Positions 1-5,913 of a DNA stretch of 6,904 nucleotides are shown here, piece after piece. Below the pieces are notes generated by a model, which was not told the origin of the DNA, made no database searches, and was given only the letters and a program-made list of their open reading frames with translations. Source of the stretch: Elusimicrobiota bacterium (lineage in GTDB: Bacteria > Elusimicrobiota > Elusimicrobia > JACQJN01); assembly GCA_016205085.1 (NCBI GenBank), contig JACQJN010000227.1:1-6904 (forward strand), read 5' to 3'. Positions within the stretch are counted from its first letter, which is position 1; each line of letters begins with the position of its first letter. A program made the translations under genes and the position numbers.

Positions 1-33
1 AATTTTTTGCTAATTTCAGTTTTTAAAATTTAG

Positions 34-63
34 TTGACGGCCTGCCTTTTTTAATGCTAGAAT
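34..63 (+). promoter_or_regulatory. sigma70-type promoter with extended -10, upstream of gabT
   Basis: A -35 box TTGACG (34-39, 5 of 6 consensus bases) lies 18 bp from a -10 box TAGAAT (58-63, 5 of 6). TG sits at 55-56, one base before the -10, giving an extended -10 (TGcTAGAAT). The sequence upstream (1-33) is very AT-rich and could act as an UP element. Transcription would start near position 70, leaving a leader of about 30 nt. No clear operator palindrome is visible in the 33 bases upstream, but the window edge cuts off anything further away. Confidence 0.72.
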
Positions 64-89
64 CCTAGTTCCCCGCTAAATTGCCTTCC

Positions 90-94
90 GGAGG
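90..94 (+). promoter_or_regulatory. strong Shine-Dalgarno site of gabT
   Basis: GGAGG, within CCGGAGGT, lies 6 nt before the ATG at 101. This fixes the gabT start and is the strongest ribosome binding site in the window. Confidence 0.8.
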
Positions 95-100
95 TCCGTT

Positions 101-1441
101 ATGCTGAAAGAGAAGAAAGTACAGGCTTTTAAAACCGATAAGTCTAAGAGGCTTTGGGCCGAGAGAGAGCGGCTTGTTCCCAAAGCACCCTACCCCTATA
201 CCCATCTTTTCATTGAAAGCGCCAGTGGGGCTACCGTCAAGGATGTGGATGGGAACTCCTATATTGATTTTACGGGCGGGATTGGCGTTCAGAATGTGGG
301 ACATAACCATCCTAAGGTTATAGAGGCGATCAGGGCTCAGCTCGAAAAGTTTCTGCATATCTGTTTCCACGTGATGGCGCATGAGAGCTATTTGAAGGTT
401 TGTGAGAAGTTGATAGGGGTGGCTCCGGGCAGATTTCCTAAAAAAGCGATTTTATTCAATAGCGGGGCTGAGGCGGTAGAAAATGCGGTCAAGGCCGCCA
501 AAGCCTATACCAAGAGATCGGCTGTCATCAGCTTTGATCTCGCTTTCCATGGCCGAACCTATATGGCGGTTAGTTTGACGGGCAAGGAAACTCCCTACAG
601 AACCGGTTTCGGGCCTTTTGTTCCAGAGATTTACCGTGCGCCTTATCCCTTTTCTTATCGCCCTCCTGAGGGCGTTGCACCCCAGGGGTTGACAAAATAT
701 TGTTTGGATGCCTTGGAAAGGATATTGACTACCCAGACTTCCCCCAATAAAGTAGCGGCGATCGTGGTGGAGGCTTTACAGGGAGAGGGTGGTTTTATTG
801 TCCCAACTCCCGATTTCCTTCCGGGTTTGAGAAAGATATGCGATACATACGGCATTGTGCTCATTCTAGATGAGATTCAGTCTGGTTTCGGTAGGACAGG
901 AAAGATGTTTGCTGTAGAGCATTTTGGGGTGGTCCCCGACTTAATGACTGTGGCAAAATCCTTGGCGGCGGGGGTTCCATTGAGCGCCGTGGTGGGAAAG
1001 GCCGAAGTTCTGGATTCGGTGGATGTGGGAGGAATGGGGGGCACATACGGGGGCAATGCCTTGGCCTGCGCGGCCGCGTTAGCTGTTTTCGATATCTTTG
1101 AAAAGGAGAACCTCGTGGCGCGGGCCATTCAGATAGGCCGTACAGTGGAGGATCGCTTTAAGGGGTTTAAGAAAAGATTTGATTTCGTGGGGGATGAGAG
1201 GGGATTGGGGGCGATGCGGGCTATCGAGTTGGTCAAAAATCGGGAGACTAAAGAACCCATTTCAGAGCAAGATGCCAAGGACATTTTGGCTCAATGCGCC
1301 TCGCGTGGCCTCATTATGTTGAAAGCGGGGCTTTACAACAATGTCCTTCGGGTGCTCATGCCTCTGACCATTTCGGAAGCGGAGTTGCAGAAGGGCTTGG
1401 ACATTTTGGAAAGTGTTTTAGAGGAGTATAAGCCATCTTAA
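101..1441 (+). CDS. gabT: 4-aminobutyrate (GABA) aminotransferase, class III PLP enzyme
   Basis: Predicted cytoplasmic enzyme moving the amino group of GABA to 2-oxoglutarate, giving succinic semialdehyde and glutamate. At 446 residues it is slightly longer than E. coli GabT (426). Fold-type I class III motifs are in order: GGIGVQNVGH (59-68), NSGAEA (120-125, PLP phosphate loop), FHGRT (149-153), QGEGG (227-231), LDEIQSGFGRTG (256-267, Asp257 to the PLP ring nitrogen) and the PLP lysine Lys286 in TVAKSLAAG. The C-terminal stretch GLIMLKAGLYNNVLRVLMPL closely resembles E. coli GabT. A strong promoter and ribosome site precede it, and patA follows after only 8-50 nt, so it is probably the first gene of the operon. 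A related omega-aminotransferase (for example 5-aminovalerate) cannot be excluded from motifs alone. Confidence 0.9.
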   Translation: MLKEKKVQAFKTDKSKRLWAERERLVPKAPYPYTHLFIESASGATVKDVDGNSYIDFTGGIGVQNVGHNHPKVIEAIRAQLEKFLHICFHVMAHESYLKVCEKLIGVAPGRFPKKAILFNSGAEAVENAVKAAKAYTKRSAVISFDLAFHGRTYMAVSLTGKETPYRTGFGPFVPEIYRAPYPFSYRPPEGVAPQGLTKYCLDALERILTTQTSPNKVAAIVVEALQGEGGFIVPTPDFLPGLRKICDTYGIVLILDEIQSGFGRTGKMFAVEHFGVVPDLMTVAKSLAAGVPLSAVVGKAEVLDSVDVGGMGGTYGGNALACAAALAVFDIFEKENLVARAIQIGRTVEDRFKGFKKRFDFVGDERGLGAMRAIELVKNRETKEPISEQDAKDILAQCASRGLIMLKAGLYNNVLRVLMPLTISEAELQKGLDILESVLEEYKPS

Positions 1442-1480
1442 CACTGGAAATGGATTTAGAAAACAAAAAAGAGAAGGCAC

Positions 1481-1485
1481 AGGAG
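1481..1485 (+). promoter_or_regulatory. Shine-Dalgarno site deciding the patA start
   Basis: AGGAG with 6-nt spacing to the in-frame ATG at 1492. The earlier in-frame ATG at 1450 is preceded only by ACTGGAA, with almost no spacing, so 1492 is the better start. Confidence 0.6.
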
Positions 1486-1491
1486 CTGCCT

Positions 1492-2883
1492 ATGGGATCT
1501 TCGCATATGCCCGATCAGAAAGTGCAGGAAGTATTAAAAGAGACGCAAAAAATTCTGGAGGTCCTTTCCAGGGAGGAACTCAGCCCGGAGGAGAAGGCGT
1601 GGGTTTATAAATCCACCATGGATGGCTATCAGAATCACGTCAATCCCGGGATCATGGAGTACCGCAAGTCCGTTTCCACCGATTATACTTCTATCGAATG
1701 GTCCGATTACGGCAATGCCTTTACCGACATCAACGGCCGCAAATACATTGATTTGCTGGGTGGATTCGGGATCTATAATGTGGGCCATCGTCATCCCAAG
1801 GTGATCAAGGCCGTCTTGGATCAGTTGAAACGCCAGGCTCTGCACAGCCAGGAGCTCTTGGAACCTTTCCGGGCCATGCTGGCCAAGATTGTGGGAGATC
1901 TGACTCCCGGCGATTTGCAGTACAGTTTTTTCGGAAATTCCGGAGCGGAGGCGGTGGAGGGGGCCATGAAATTGGCCATCCTCCATACGGGACGCAAATC
2001 CTTTATAGCGGCGGTGGGTGGTTTTCATGGTAAAACCATGGGCGCACTTTCGGCCACGGCCAAGGCCAGGTTTAGGCAGCCTTTCCTGCCCATTCTTCCA
2101 GACTGTTACCATACTCCTTTCGGAGATGCGGAGGCGGTGGAGGACGTGCTCAAAAGCGCGGATATGGTGGGCAATGACATCGCGGCAGTCATATTGGAAC
2201 CTATCCAGGGAGAAGGCGGCATCAATGTCCCCCCGGATGATTATTTGCCTCGAGTGCGGGATCTCTGTGACCGATACGGGGCTTTGTTGATTTTAGACGA
2301 GGTCCAGACAGGGATGGGCAGAACAGGCCGGATGTTCGCTTGCGAGCATTGGAACGTCATCCCGGATATTCTGTGTTTGGGAAAATCGTTCGGCGGCGGA
2401 GTGATGCCGATCGGCGCGTTCATTTCCAATAAAACCATTTGGGAACATCTATTCCAGGAACCTTGGCTGCATTCCACAACGTTCGGCGGAAATCCTCTGG
2501 CTTGCGTGGCGGCCATCGCCGGCATCCATGTTCTTTTGGAGGAGAAGCTTCCTGAGAGAGCGGAACGCATGGGAAATTACATCATCCAGAAACTAAAATC
2601 CCTGAGGCGTCGCTTCTCCAAGTTATGCGTGGACGTCCGGGGGAAGGGACTTATGATCGGGATGGAGTTTCCTTCGGATGAGATCGGGTACGAGGTGGCC
2701 AAGGGGCTTTTCGATGACGGTGTTTTGGTGGCGGGGACATTGTTTAATGCCAAGACGTTGCGGATTGAACCCCCCTTGACGATCACTCAACAGGAAGTGG
2801 ACAAGGCATTGGGTGTGATCGAGAAAATTTTTAAAGAGGTGAATACCAAACATTTTCCAGACAGGGTCCCGGTCCGCCGTTAA
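1492..2883 (+). CDS. patA: putrescine aminotransferase, class III PLP enzyme
   Basis: Predicted to transfer an amino group from putrescine to 2-oxoglutarate, giving 4-aminobutanal (cyclising to 1-pyrroline). From ATG 1492 it has 463 residues, close to E. coli PatA/YgjG (459). Diagnostic PatA stretches are HVNPGIMEYRKS (from 49), LGGFGIYNVGHRHP (from 89), LHSQELLEPFRAMLAK, GALSATAKARFRQPF and VAGTLFNAKTLRIEPPLT. PLP-site motifs are NSGAEA (149-154), FHGKT (178-182), QGEGG (239-243), LDEVQTGMGRTG (Asp269), Lys298 in LCLGKSFGGG and Thr330 in TTFGGN. Glycine replaces the alanine that precedes the PLP lysine in E. coli. The longer reading from ATG 1450 adds 14 Lys/Glu-rich residues without a ribosome site. 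It is a distant paralogue of the preceding gabT and very probably co-transcribed with it. Confidence 0.92.
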   Translation: MGSSHMPDQKVQEVLKETQKILEVLSREELSPEEKAWVYKSTMDGYQNHVNPGIMEYRKSVSTDYTSIEWSDYGNAFTDINGRKYIDLLGGFGIYNVGHRHPKVIKAVLDQLKRQALHSQELLEPFRAMLAKIVGDLTPGDLQYSFFGNSGAEAVEGAMKLAILHTGRKSFIAAVGGFHGKTMGALSATAKARFRQPFLPILPDCYHTPFGDAEAVEDVLKSADMVGNDIAAVILEPIQGEGGINVPPDDYLPRVRDLCDRYGALLILDEVQTGMGRTGRMFACEHWNVIPDILCLGKSFGGGVMPIGAFISNKTIWEHLFQEPWLHSTTFGGNPLACVAAIAGIHVLLEEKLPERAERMGNYIIQKLKSLRRRFSKLCVDVRGKGLMIGMEFPSDEIGYEVAKGLFDDGVLVAGTLFNAKTLRIEPPLTITQQEVDKALGVIEKIFKEVNTKHFPDRVPVRR

Positions 2884-2885
2884 AA

Positions 2886-2917
2886 AAGAAATTAAGAAAT
2901 TAGGAGATTAGGAGATT
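2886..2917 (+). repeat. four tandem 8-bp repeats between patA and patD
   Basis: AAGAAATT occurs twice (2886-2901), followed at once by AGGAGATT twice (2902-2917), with no spacer. The two versions differ only by A/G changes, so this is one 8-bp unit in four copies. The last two copies each contain AGGAG, but they lie 20 nt or more upstream of any patD start, too far for a normal ribosome site. The purine-rich tract could be a ribosome standby site, a protein-binding site or a slippage-prone repeat. The rest of the 54-nt gap is AT-rich (TTTTTATATAG) with no convincing promoter or terminator. Confidence 0.8.
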
Positions 2918-2943
2918 CCGAGTTTTTATATAGCGATATGACT

Positions 2944-2948
2944 AGGAA
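2944..2948 (+). promoter_or_regulatory. likely Shine-Dalgarno site of patD
   Basis: AGGAA lies 7 nt before ATG 2956. It falls after the upstream ATG at 2938, so it argues against that start. A second AGGAA (2966-2970) lies only 3 nt before another in-frame ATG at 2974. Confidence 0.45.
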
Positions 2949-2955
2949 TGCGACG

Positions 2956-4461
2956 ATGGAGAAAAAGGAATCTATGAAAGTTTGGAAGATGTTGATTGGT
3001 TCCCAATGGGTCGGTTCTCAACATGGAAAGACACGTCCCATTTTAAATCCCGCCACCGAAAAGATTTTGGCTGAAGTTTATGAAGCGGACATCGCGGATG
3101 TGCATTCGGCGGTGGAGAATGCCCGAAAGGCATTCGAGGATGGACGCTGGTCTAGGAAATCTCCGGGAGAAAGGGCCCTGGCCCTGATGCGTTTAGCGGA
3201 TAAGTTGGAGCAGAATCTTAAAAGTCTGGCCAATCTGGAGATGCAGAACGTGGGCAAACCTTTGAAGCTTGTCCAGGATGGAGACATTCCTTTTGCTGTG
3301 GACAATTTAAGATTTTTTGCTTCCGCGGCGCGGTTGCTGGAAGGACGCTCTTCTCAGGAGTATGCTTCGGGTTACACCTCCATTATCCGCCGTGAACCTA
3401 TTGGGGTGGTGGTTTTGATTGCTCCGTGGAATTATCCTTTCATGATGGCGGTATGGAAAGCGGCGCCTGCCTTGGCGGCCGGGAACACTTTGGTTCTTAA
3501 ACCTTCGGAAATAACTCCCTTGACCACGTTGGAATTCGGGCGATTGGCGTTGGAATCCGGGATCCCCGAGGGAGTCATCAATATCGTTACGGGTGGAGAG
3601 GAGGTGGGGGTGGCACTCACTCAGCATCCGGACGTGAAAATGATTTCTTTTACGGGAGACACGGAAACCGGAAAAAAGATCCTGGCTCAGACGGCACCTA
3701 CCCTTAAAAAATGCCATATGGAATTGGGAGGAAAAGCTCCCTTCGTAGTGTTCGAGGATGCCGACTTGGAAGCTGCGGTGCAGGGGGCCGTGGTGGCTTC
3801 TTTTGTCAATACGGGGCAAGATTGCACGGCCGCCACGCGATTCTACATTCAAGAGTCCCTCTATAGGAAATTTTTGGAAGCTTTTCTAAAAGAGGTATCT
3901 AAAGTTCGCGTGGGGAGTCCTTCCAGCCCCGACACTGACATGGGACCCTTGGTCAGTTCGGAACAAAGAGATCGGGTGGAGGGATTTGTAAAACGGGCAT
4001 TGCAGGAAAAGGCCAGGATTGCTTCGGGAGGAGGAAGGCCCAAGAACTTGGAGGCAGGTTTTTTCTTCGAGCCTACGGTGATCGTGGATGTGGATCAAAC
4101 TTCGGAGATCGTTCAAAAAGAGGTGTTTGGCCCCGTGGTGGCGGTTCTTCCTTTTAAAGATGAAGAGGAGGCTATCCGATTCTCCAATGACGTTCCGTAT
4201 GGTTTGGCGGCCAGCGTTTGGACAAAGGATATTCAAAGGGCTCTAAGGTTCTCAGGGGCGCTTGAATTCGGGACGGTGTGGATTAATGACCATTTGCCTC
4301 TTACTTCAGAGATGCCTCATGGGGGATTCAAACAGAGTGGATTCGGCAAAGATCTTTCCTTGTATGCTTTGGAAGAATACACTCAAATCAAACACGTCAT
4401 GGCGGAAACGACAGGCGCTGTCCGCAAGCCTTGGCATTACACCGTGTTTGGGAATCCTTAG
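2956..4461 (+). CDS. patD: 4-aminobutyraldehyde dehydrogenase (NAD-dependent ALDH)
   Basis: Predicted to oxidise 4-aminobutanal (1-pyrroline) to GABA with NAD+, linking PatA to GabT. From ATG 2956 it has 501 residues; E. coli PatD/YdcW has 474. The full ALDH fold is present: IAPWNYP (Asn159), VLKPSE (Lys182), FTGDTETG (NAD site), MELGGKAP (general base Glu256), the catalytic Cys290 in GQDCTAATRFYI, and EVFGPV. GQDCTAA and the tail MPHGGFKQSGFGKDLSLYALEEYTQIKHVM closely match E. coli PatD and set it apart from generic ALDHs. Starts at 2938 and 2974 are also in frame; homology favours 2974 (MKVWKMLIGSQWV) and the ribosome site favours 2956. The last two bases of the stop codon are also the first two of the downstream inverted-repeat element. 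A betaine aldehyde dehydrogenase is the main alternative. Confidence 0.88.
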   Translation: MEKKESMKVWKMLIGSQWVGSQHGKTRPILNPATEKILAEVYEADIADVHSAVENARKAFEDGRWSRKSPGERALALMRLADKLEQNLKSLANLEMQNVGKPLKLVQDGDIPFAVDNLRFFASAARLLEGRSSQEYASGYTSIIRREPIGVVVLIAPWNYPFMMAVWKAAPALAAGNTLVLKPSEITPLTTLEFGRLALESGIPEGVINIVTGGEEVGVALTQHPDVKMISFTGDTETGKKILAQTAPTLKKCHMELGGKAPFVVFEDADLEAAVQGAVVASFVNTGQDCTAATRFYIQESLYRKFLEAFLKEVSKVRVGSPSSPDTDMGPLVSSEQRDRVEGFVKRALQEKARIASGGGRPKNLEAGFFFEPTVIVDVDQTSEIVQKEVFGPVVAVLPFKDEEEAIRFSNDVPYGLAASVWTKDIQRALRFSGALEFGTVWINDHLPLTSEMPHGGFKQSGFGKDLSLYALEEYTQIKHVMAETTGAVRKPWHYTVFGNP

Positions 4462-4491
4462 GACTTGGAAGGAAATAATATGAGCATTTGG
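4460..4491 (+). repeat. left terminal inverted repeat of the element
   Basis: It starts AGGACTTGGAA and pairs with 4702-4734. All 32 bases can pair, 29 as Watson-Crick and 3 as G-T wobbles (4472/4722, 4479/4715, 4484/4710), with a single unpaired base at 4707 on the other side. The first two bases are the AG of the patD stop codon TAG. Confidence 0.85.
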
Positions 4492-4591
4492 CGAAGTTGA
4501 TTTTGTTCCAGATTCAAGGCCCGAGGGAGCACGGCGTACCTAGAAGGTACGTAAGCGACCGAGAACGAAGAATCTGGACAAAAGCGGTTCG
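4492..4591 (+). repeat. arm 1 of the element (hairpin)
   Basis: A basal CGAA/TTCG stem (4492-4495 with 4588-4591) and an internal loop lead to a 14-bp stem, TTTTGTTCCAGATTC (4501-4515) with GAATCTGGACAAAA (4570-4583), which has one bulged T at 4506. The tip carries CGTACC-TAGAA-GGTACG (4535-4551). A two-pair helix (G4529-C4556, C4530-G4555) lies below the tip across a small internal loop. Confidence 0.75.
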
Positions 4592-4602
4592 CCCATTCGG
4601 GG

Positions 4603-4701
4603 AGGTTCATCTTTGGCCGATTTCGTCGTCGCTCCTCGTTTATGTACCCTTGCGGGTACACCGTACTCATCACTCCTAGAACTCGGCTCAAATCTGAACC
4701 T
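4603..4701 (-). repeat. arm 2 of the element (hairpin, inverted copy of arm 1)
   Basis: AGGTTCA (4603-4609) pairs with TGAACCT (4695-4701). After a 2x2 mismatch, TTTG/CAAA and GCCGA/TCGGC (4612-4620 with 4683-4692) continue the stem with one bulged T at 4688. The tip carries TGTACCC-TTGC-GGGTACA (4643-4660). The reverse complement of 4636-4668 aligns with arm 1 positions 4527-4558: outside the loop 23 of 27 positions are identical and the four differences are all transitions. Confidence 0.75.
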
Positions 4702-4734
4702 CCAAATTGTTCATGTTATTTTCTTCCAAGTCCT
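4702..4734 (-). repeat. right terminal inverted repeat of the element
   Basis: Reverse complement of the left terminal repeat apart from three transitions and one extra T (4707). It ends in CCAAGTCCT, only 15 nt before the potA start, so any structure here lies directly against the potA initiation region. Confidence 0.85.
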
Positions 4735-4749
4735 CAAAAAAAGTAAAAT

Positions 4750-5913
4750 GTGCTTGTGGTTGACTCCCCTCGCCTTTCCCTCGAACTAAAAGGAATTTTC
4801 AAAGCTTTCGGCGACCAGCCTGTTTTAAAAAACATAAATCTGGATGTGATGGAAGGAGAGTTCCTCACGTTTTTGGGGCCTTCCGGCTGCGGGAAAACAA
4901 CTACCCTCAGGGTGGTGGGTGGATTCGAGAAACCTGATTCGGGAGAAGTTTTTATTGAGGGAAAGCCCGTCACGGCTCTTCCGCCCTACCAAAGGGATGT
5001 CCATACCGTTTTCCAGCACTACGCCTTGTTCCCTCACTACGATGTGTATGGGAACGTCGCCTTTCCACTTAAGATCAAAAAAATGGCTAACAGCACCGTT
5101 GAAAAAAGAGTGCGGGAGGCTTTGGGGTTGGTTCAGCTGAGTGGCTATGAAAATCGCAAGGTGGATCAACTTTCCGGAGGACAACAGCAGAGAGTCGCGT
5201 TGGCTAGAGCCTTGGTGGGTCGGCCCAGCCTGCTTCTCCTGGATGAACCCTTGGGAGCATTGGACCTGAAATTGAGGCGTCAGATGCAACTGGAATTGAA
5301 GAGAATACAGCGTCAGTTAAGAATCACTTTTATCTATGTTACCCATGACCAGGAAGAGGCTTTGACTCTTTCGGACCGAATCGCTGTTTTTAGGCAGGGA
5401 GAAATAGAACAATTGGGCACTCCCAAAGAAATTTATGAAAATCCTGATTCCAGTTTCGTGGCTGATTTTATCGGAGCGGCCAACATCCTTTCCGCTCAAT
5501 TTGTGCAAAAACAAAATGAAGGATTGTTGGAGTTTTTGGTGGAAGGGGAAAAGACATTTATTCTTCCTTCATCGAATGGGGCGCAGGCTTCCTTGGATGG
5601 AGGAAAAAAAGTCCATCTCGCCGTCAGGCCGGAAAAAATACAGTTGAGTTCGTCGGAACCTCCGGAATCGGGTTGCATTTGTTTTCCATCGGTGGTGCAT
5701 GATTGCGTTTATTTGGGTTCTACGCTTCAGGTATTCCTGACTCCTTTTTCCAATCCCGCCAGATCGCTTCTGGCGGTTGGGGATGGGATTTCAGGTTGGG
5801 ATCAAAAGTCTCCCATTTGGGTCAAGATAAAGCCGGAAGACGTTATTTTGCTTAAAAAAATGACTCCGTTGTCCGAGCTGCAAGGAAAAGTAAAAAGAAG
5901 GCGTAAAGCATAA
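4750..5913 (+). CDS. potA: polyamine-type ABC importer ATP-binding protein
   Basis: Predicted ATPase of a spermidine/putrescine importer, acting as a dimer on the inner face of the cytoplasmic membrane with PotB and PotC. The 387 residues are near the usual length (E. coli PotA 378). Visible motifs are Walker A GPSGCGKTT (43-51), Q-loop Gln89 in VFQHYALFPHYDVYGNVAFPL, signature LSGGQQQRVALARAL (141-155), Walker B LLLLDEPLGALD (161-172) and the switch His199 in VTHDQEEA. A C-terminal TOBE-like regulatory region (about 240-387) includes FIGAANIL and LAVRPEKI. The start is GTG 4750, just after an in-frame TAA; GTG 4756 is the only close alternative. No Shine-Dalgarno site is visible: the leader is CAAAAAAAGTAAAAT. 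The stop overlaps the next start by one base (TAATG). PotA, FbpC, MalK and UgpC ATPases look alike; the polyamine assignment rests on the neighbouring genes and the QHYALFPH/NVAFPL style. Confidence 0.83.
   Translation: MLVVDSPRLSLELKGIFKAFGDQPVLKNINLDVMEGEFLTFLGPSGCGKTTTLRVVGGFEKPDSGEVFIEGKPVTALPPYQRDVHTVFQHYALFPHYDVYGNVAFPLKIKKMANSTVEKRVREALGLVQLSGYENRKVDQLSGGQQQRVALARALVGRPSLLLLDEPLGALDLKLRRQMQLELKRIQRQLRITFIYVTHDQEEALTLSDRIAVFRQGEIEQLGTPKEIYENPDSSFVADFIGAANILSAQFVQKQNEGLLEFLVEGEKTFILPSSNGAQASLDGGKKVHLAVRPEKIQLSSSEPPESGCICFPSVVHDCVYLGSTLQVFLTPFSNPARSLLAVGDGISGWDQKSPIWVKIKPEDVILLKKMTPLSELQGKVKRRRKA

Larger units (their letters stand above)
4460..4734. repeat. 275-bp two-armed palindromic element (BIME/MITE-like), unclassified
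   Basis: It fills almost the whole patD-potA gap. Imperfect terminal inverted repeats (4460-4491 and 4702-4734) enclose two hairpin arms (4492-4591 and 4603-4701), so one strand can fold into a closing stem with two long arms, and double-stranded DNA into a cruciform. The arms are homologous to each other in opposite orientation. No transposase is encoded; the short open frames across it are by-products of the palindromes. No clear target-site duplication flanks it: CCTT lies on the left and CAAA on the right. REP/BIME elements moved by RAYT (Y1) transposases, or a MITE, are the nearest known analogies. I do not recognise the actual family. Confidence 0.8.

Noticed and set aside
65..382. Antisense reading frames opposite gabT, patA, patD and potA
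   Set aside because: They are shadows of well-supported genes, without family motifs or ribosome sites.
2923..2937. Internal promoter before patD (TTTTTATATAG)
   Set aside because: TATATA resembles a -10, but no acceptable -35 lies 16-18 bp upstream.
4458..4691. Open frames of 63 and 77 codons on both strands across the patD-potA gap
   Set aside because: They lie wholly in the palindromic element, lack ribosome sites, resemble no family I know, and are explained by the inverted repeats.
4694..4722. Promoter for potA: TGTTATTTT as extended -10 with CTGAAC as -35
   Set aside because: The -35 matches only 3 of 6 bases and the -10 is weak. It overlaps the right terminal repeat and may be chance in an AT-rich stretch.
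4460..4740. Rho-independent terminator for patD or potA
   Set aside because: The stems are strong, but no U-tract follows any of them on either strand; the closing stem is followed by CAAAAAAA on the + strand.
4450..4745. Target-site duplication flanking the element
   Set aside because: Bases outside the two terminal repeats do not match (CCTT left, CAAA right), so insertion by a duplicating transposase is not supported.
4748..4789. ATG at 4748 as the potA start
   Set aside because: It is out of frame with the ATPase and reads 13 codons to TAA. It overlaps the GTG start by one base, so at most it is a tiny competing frame.
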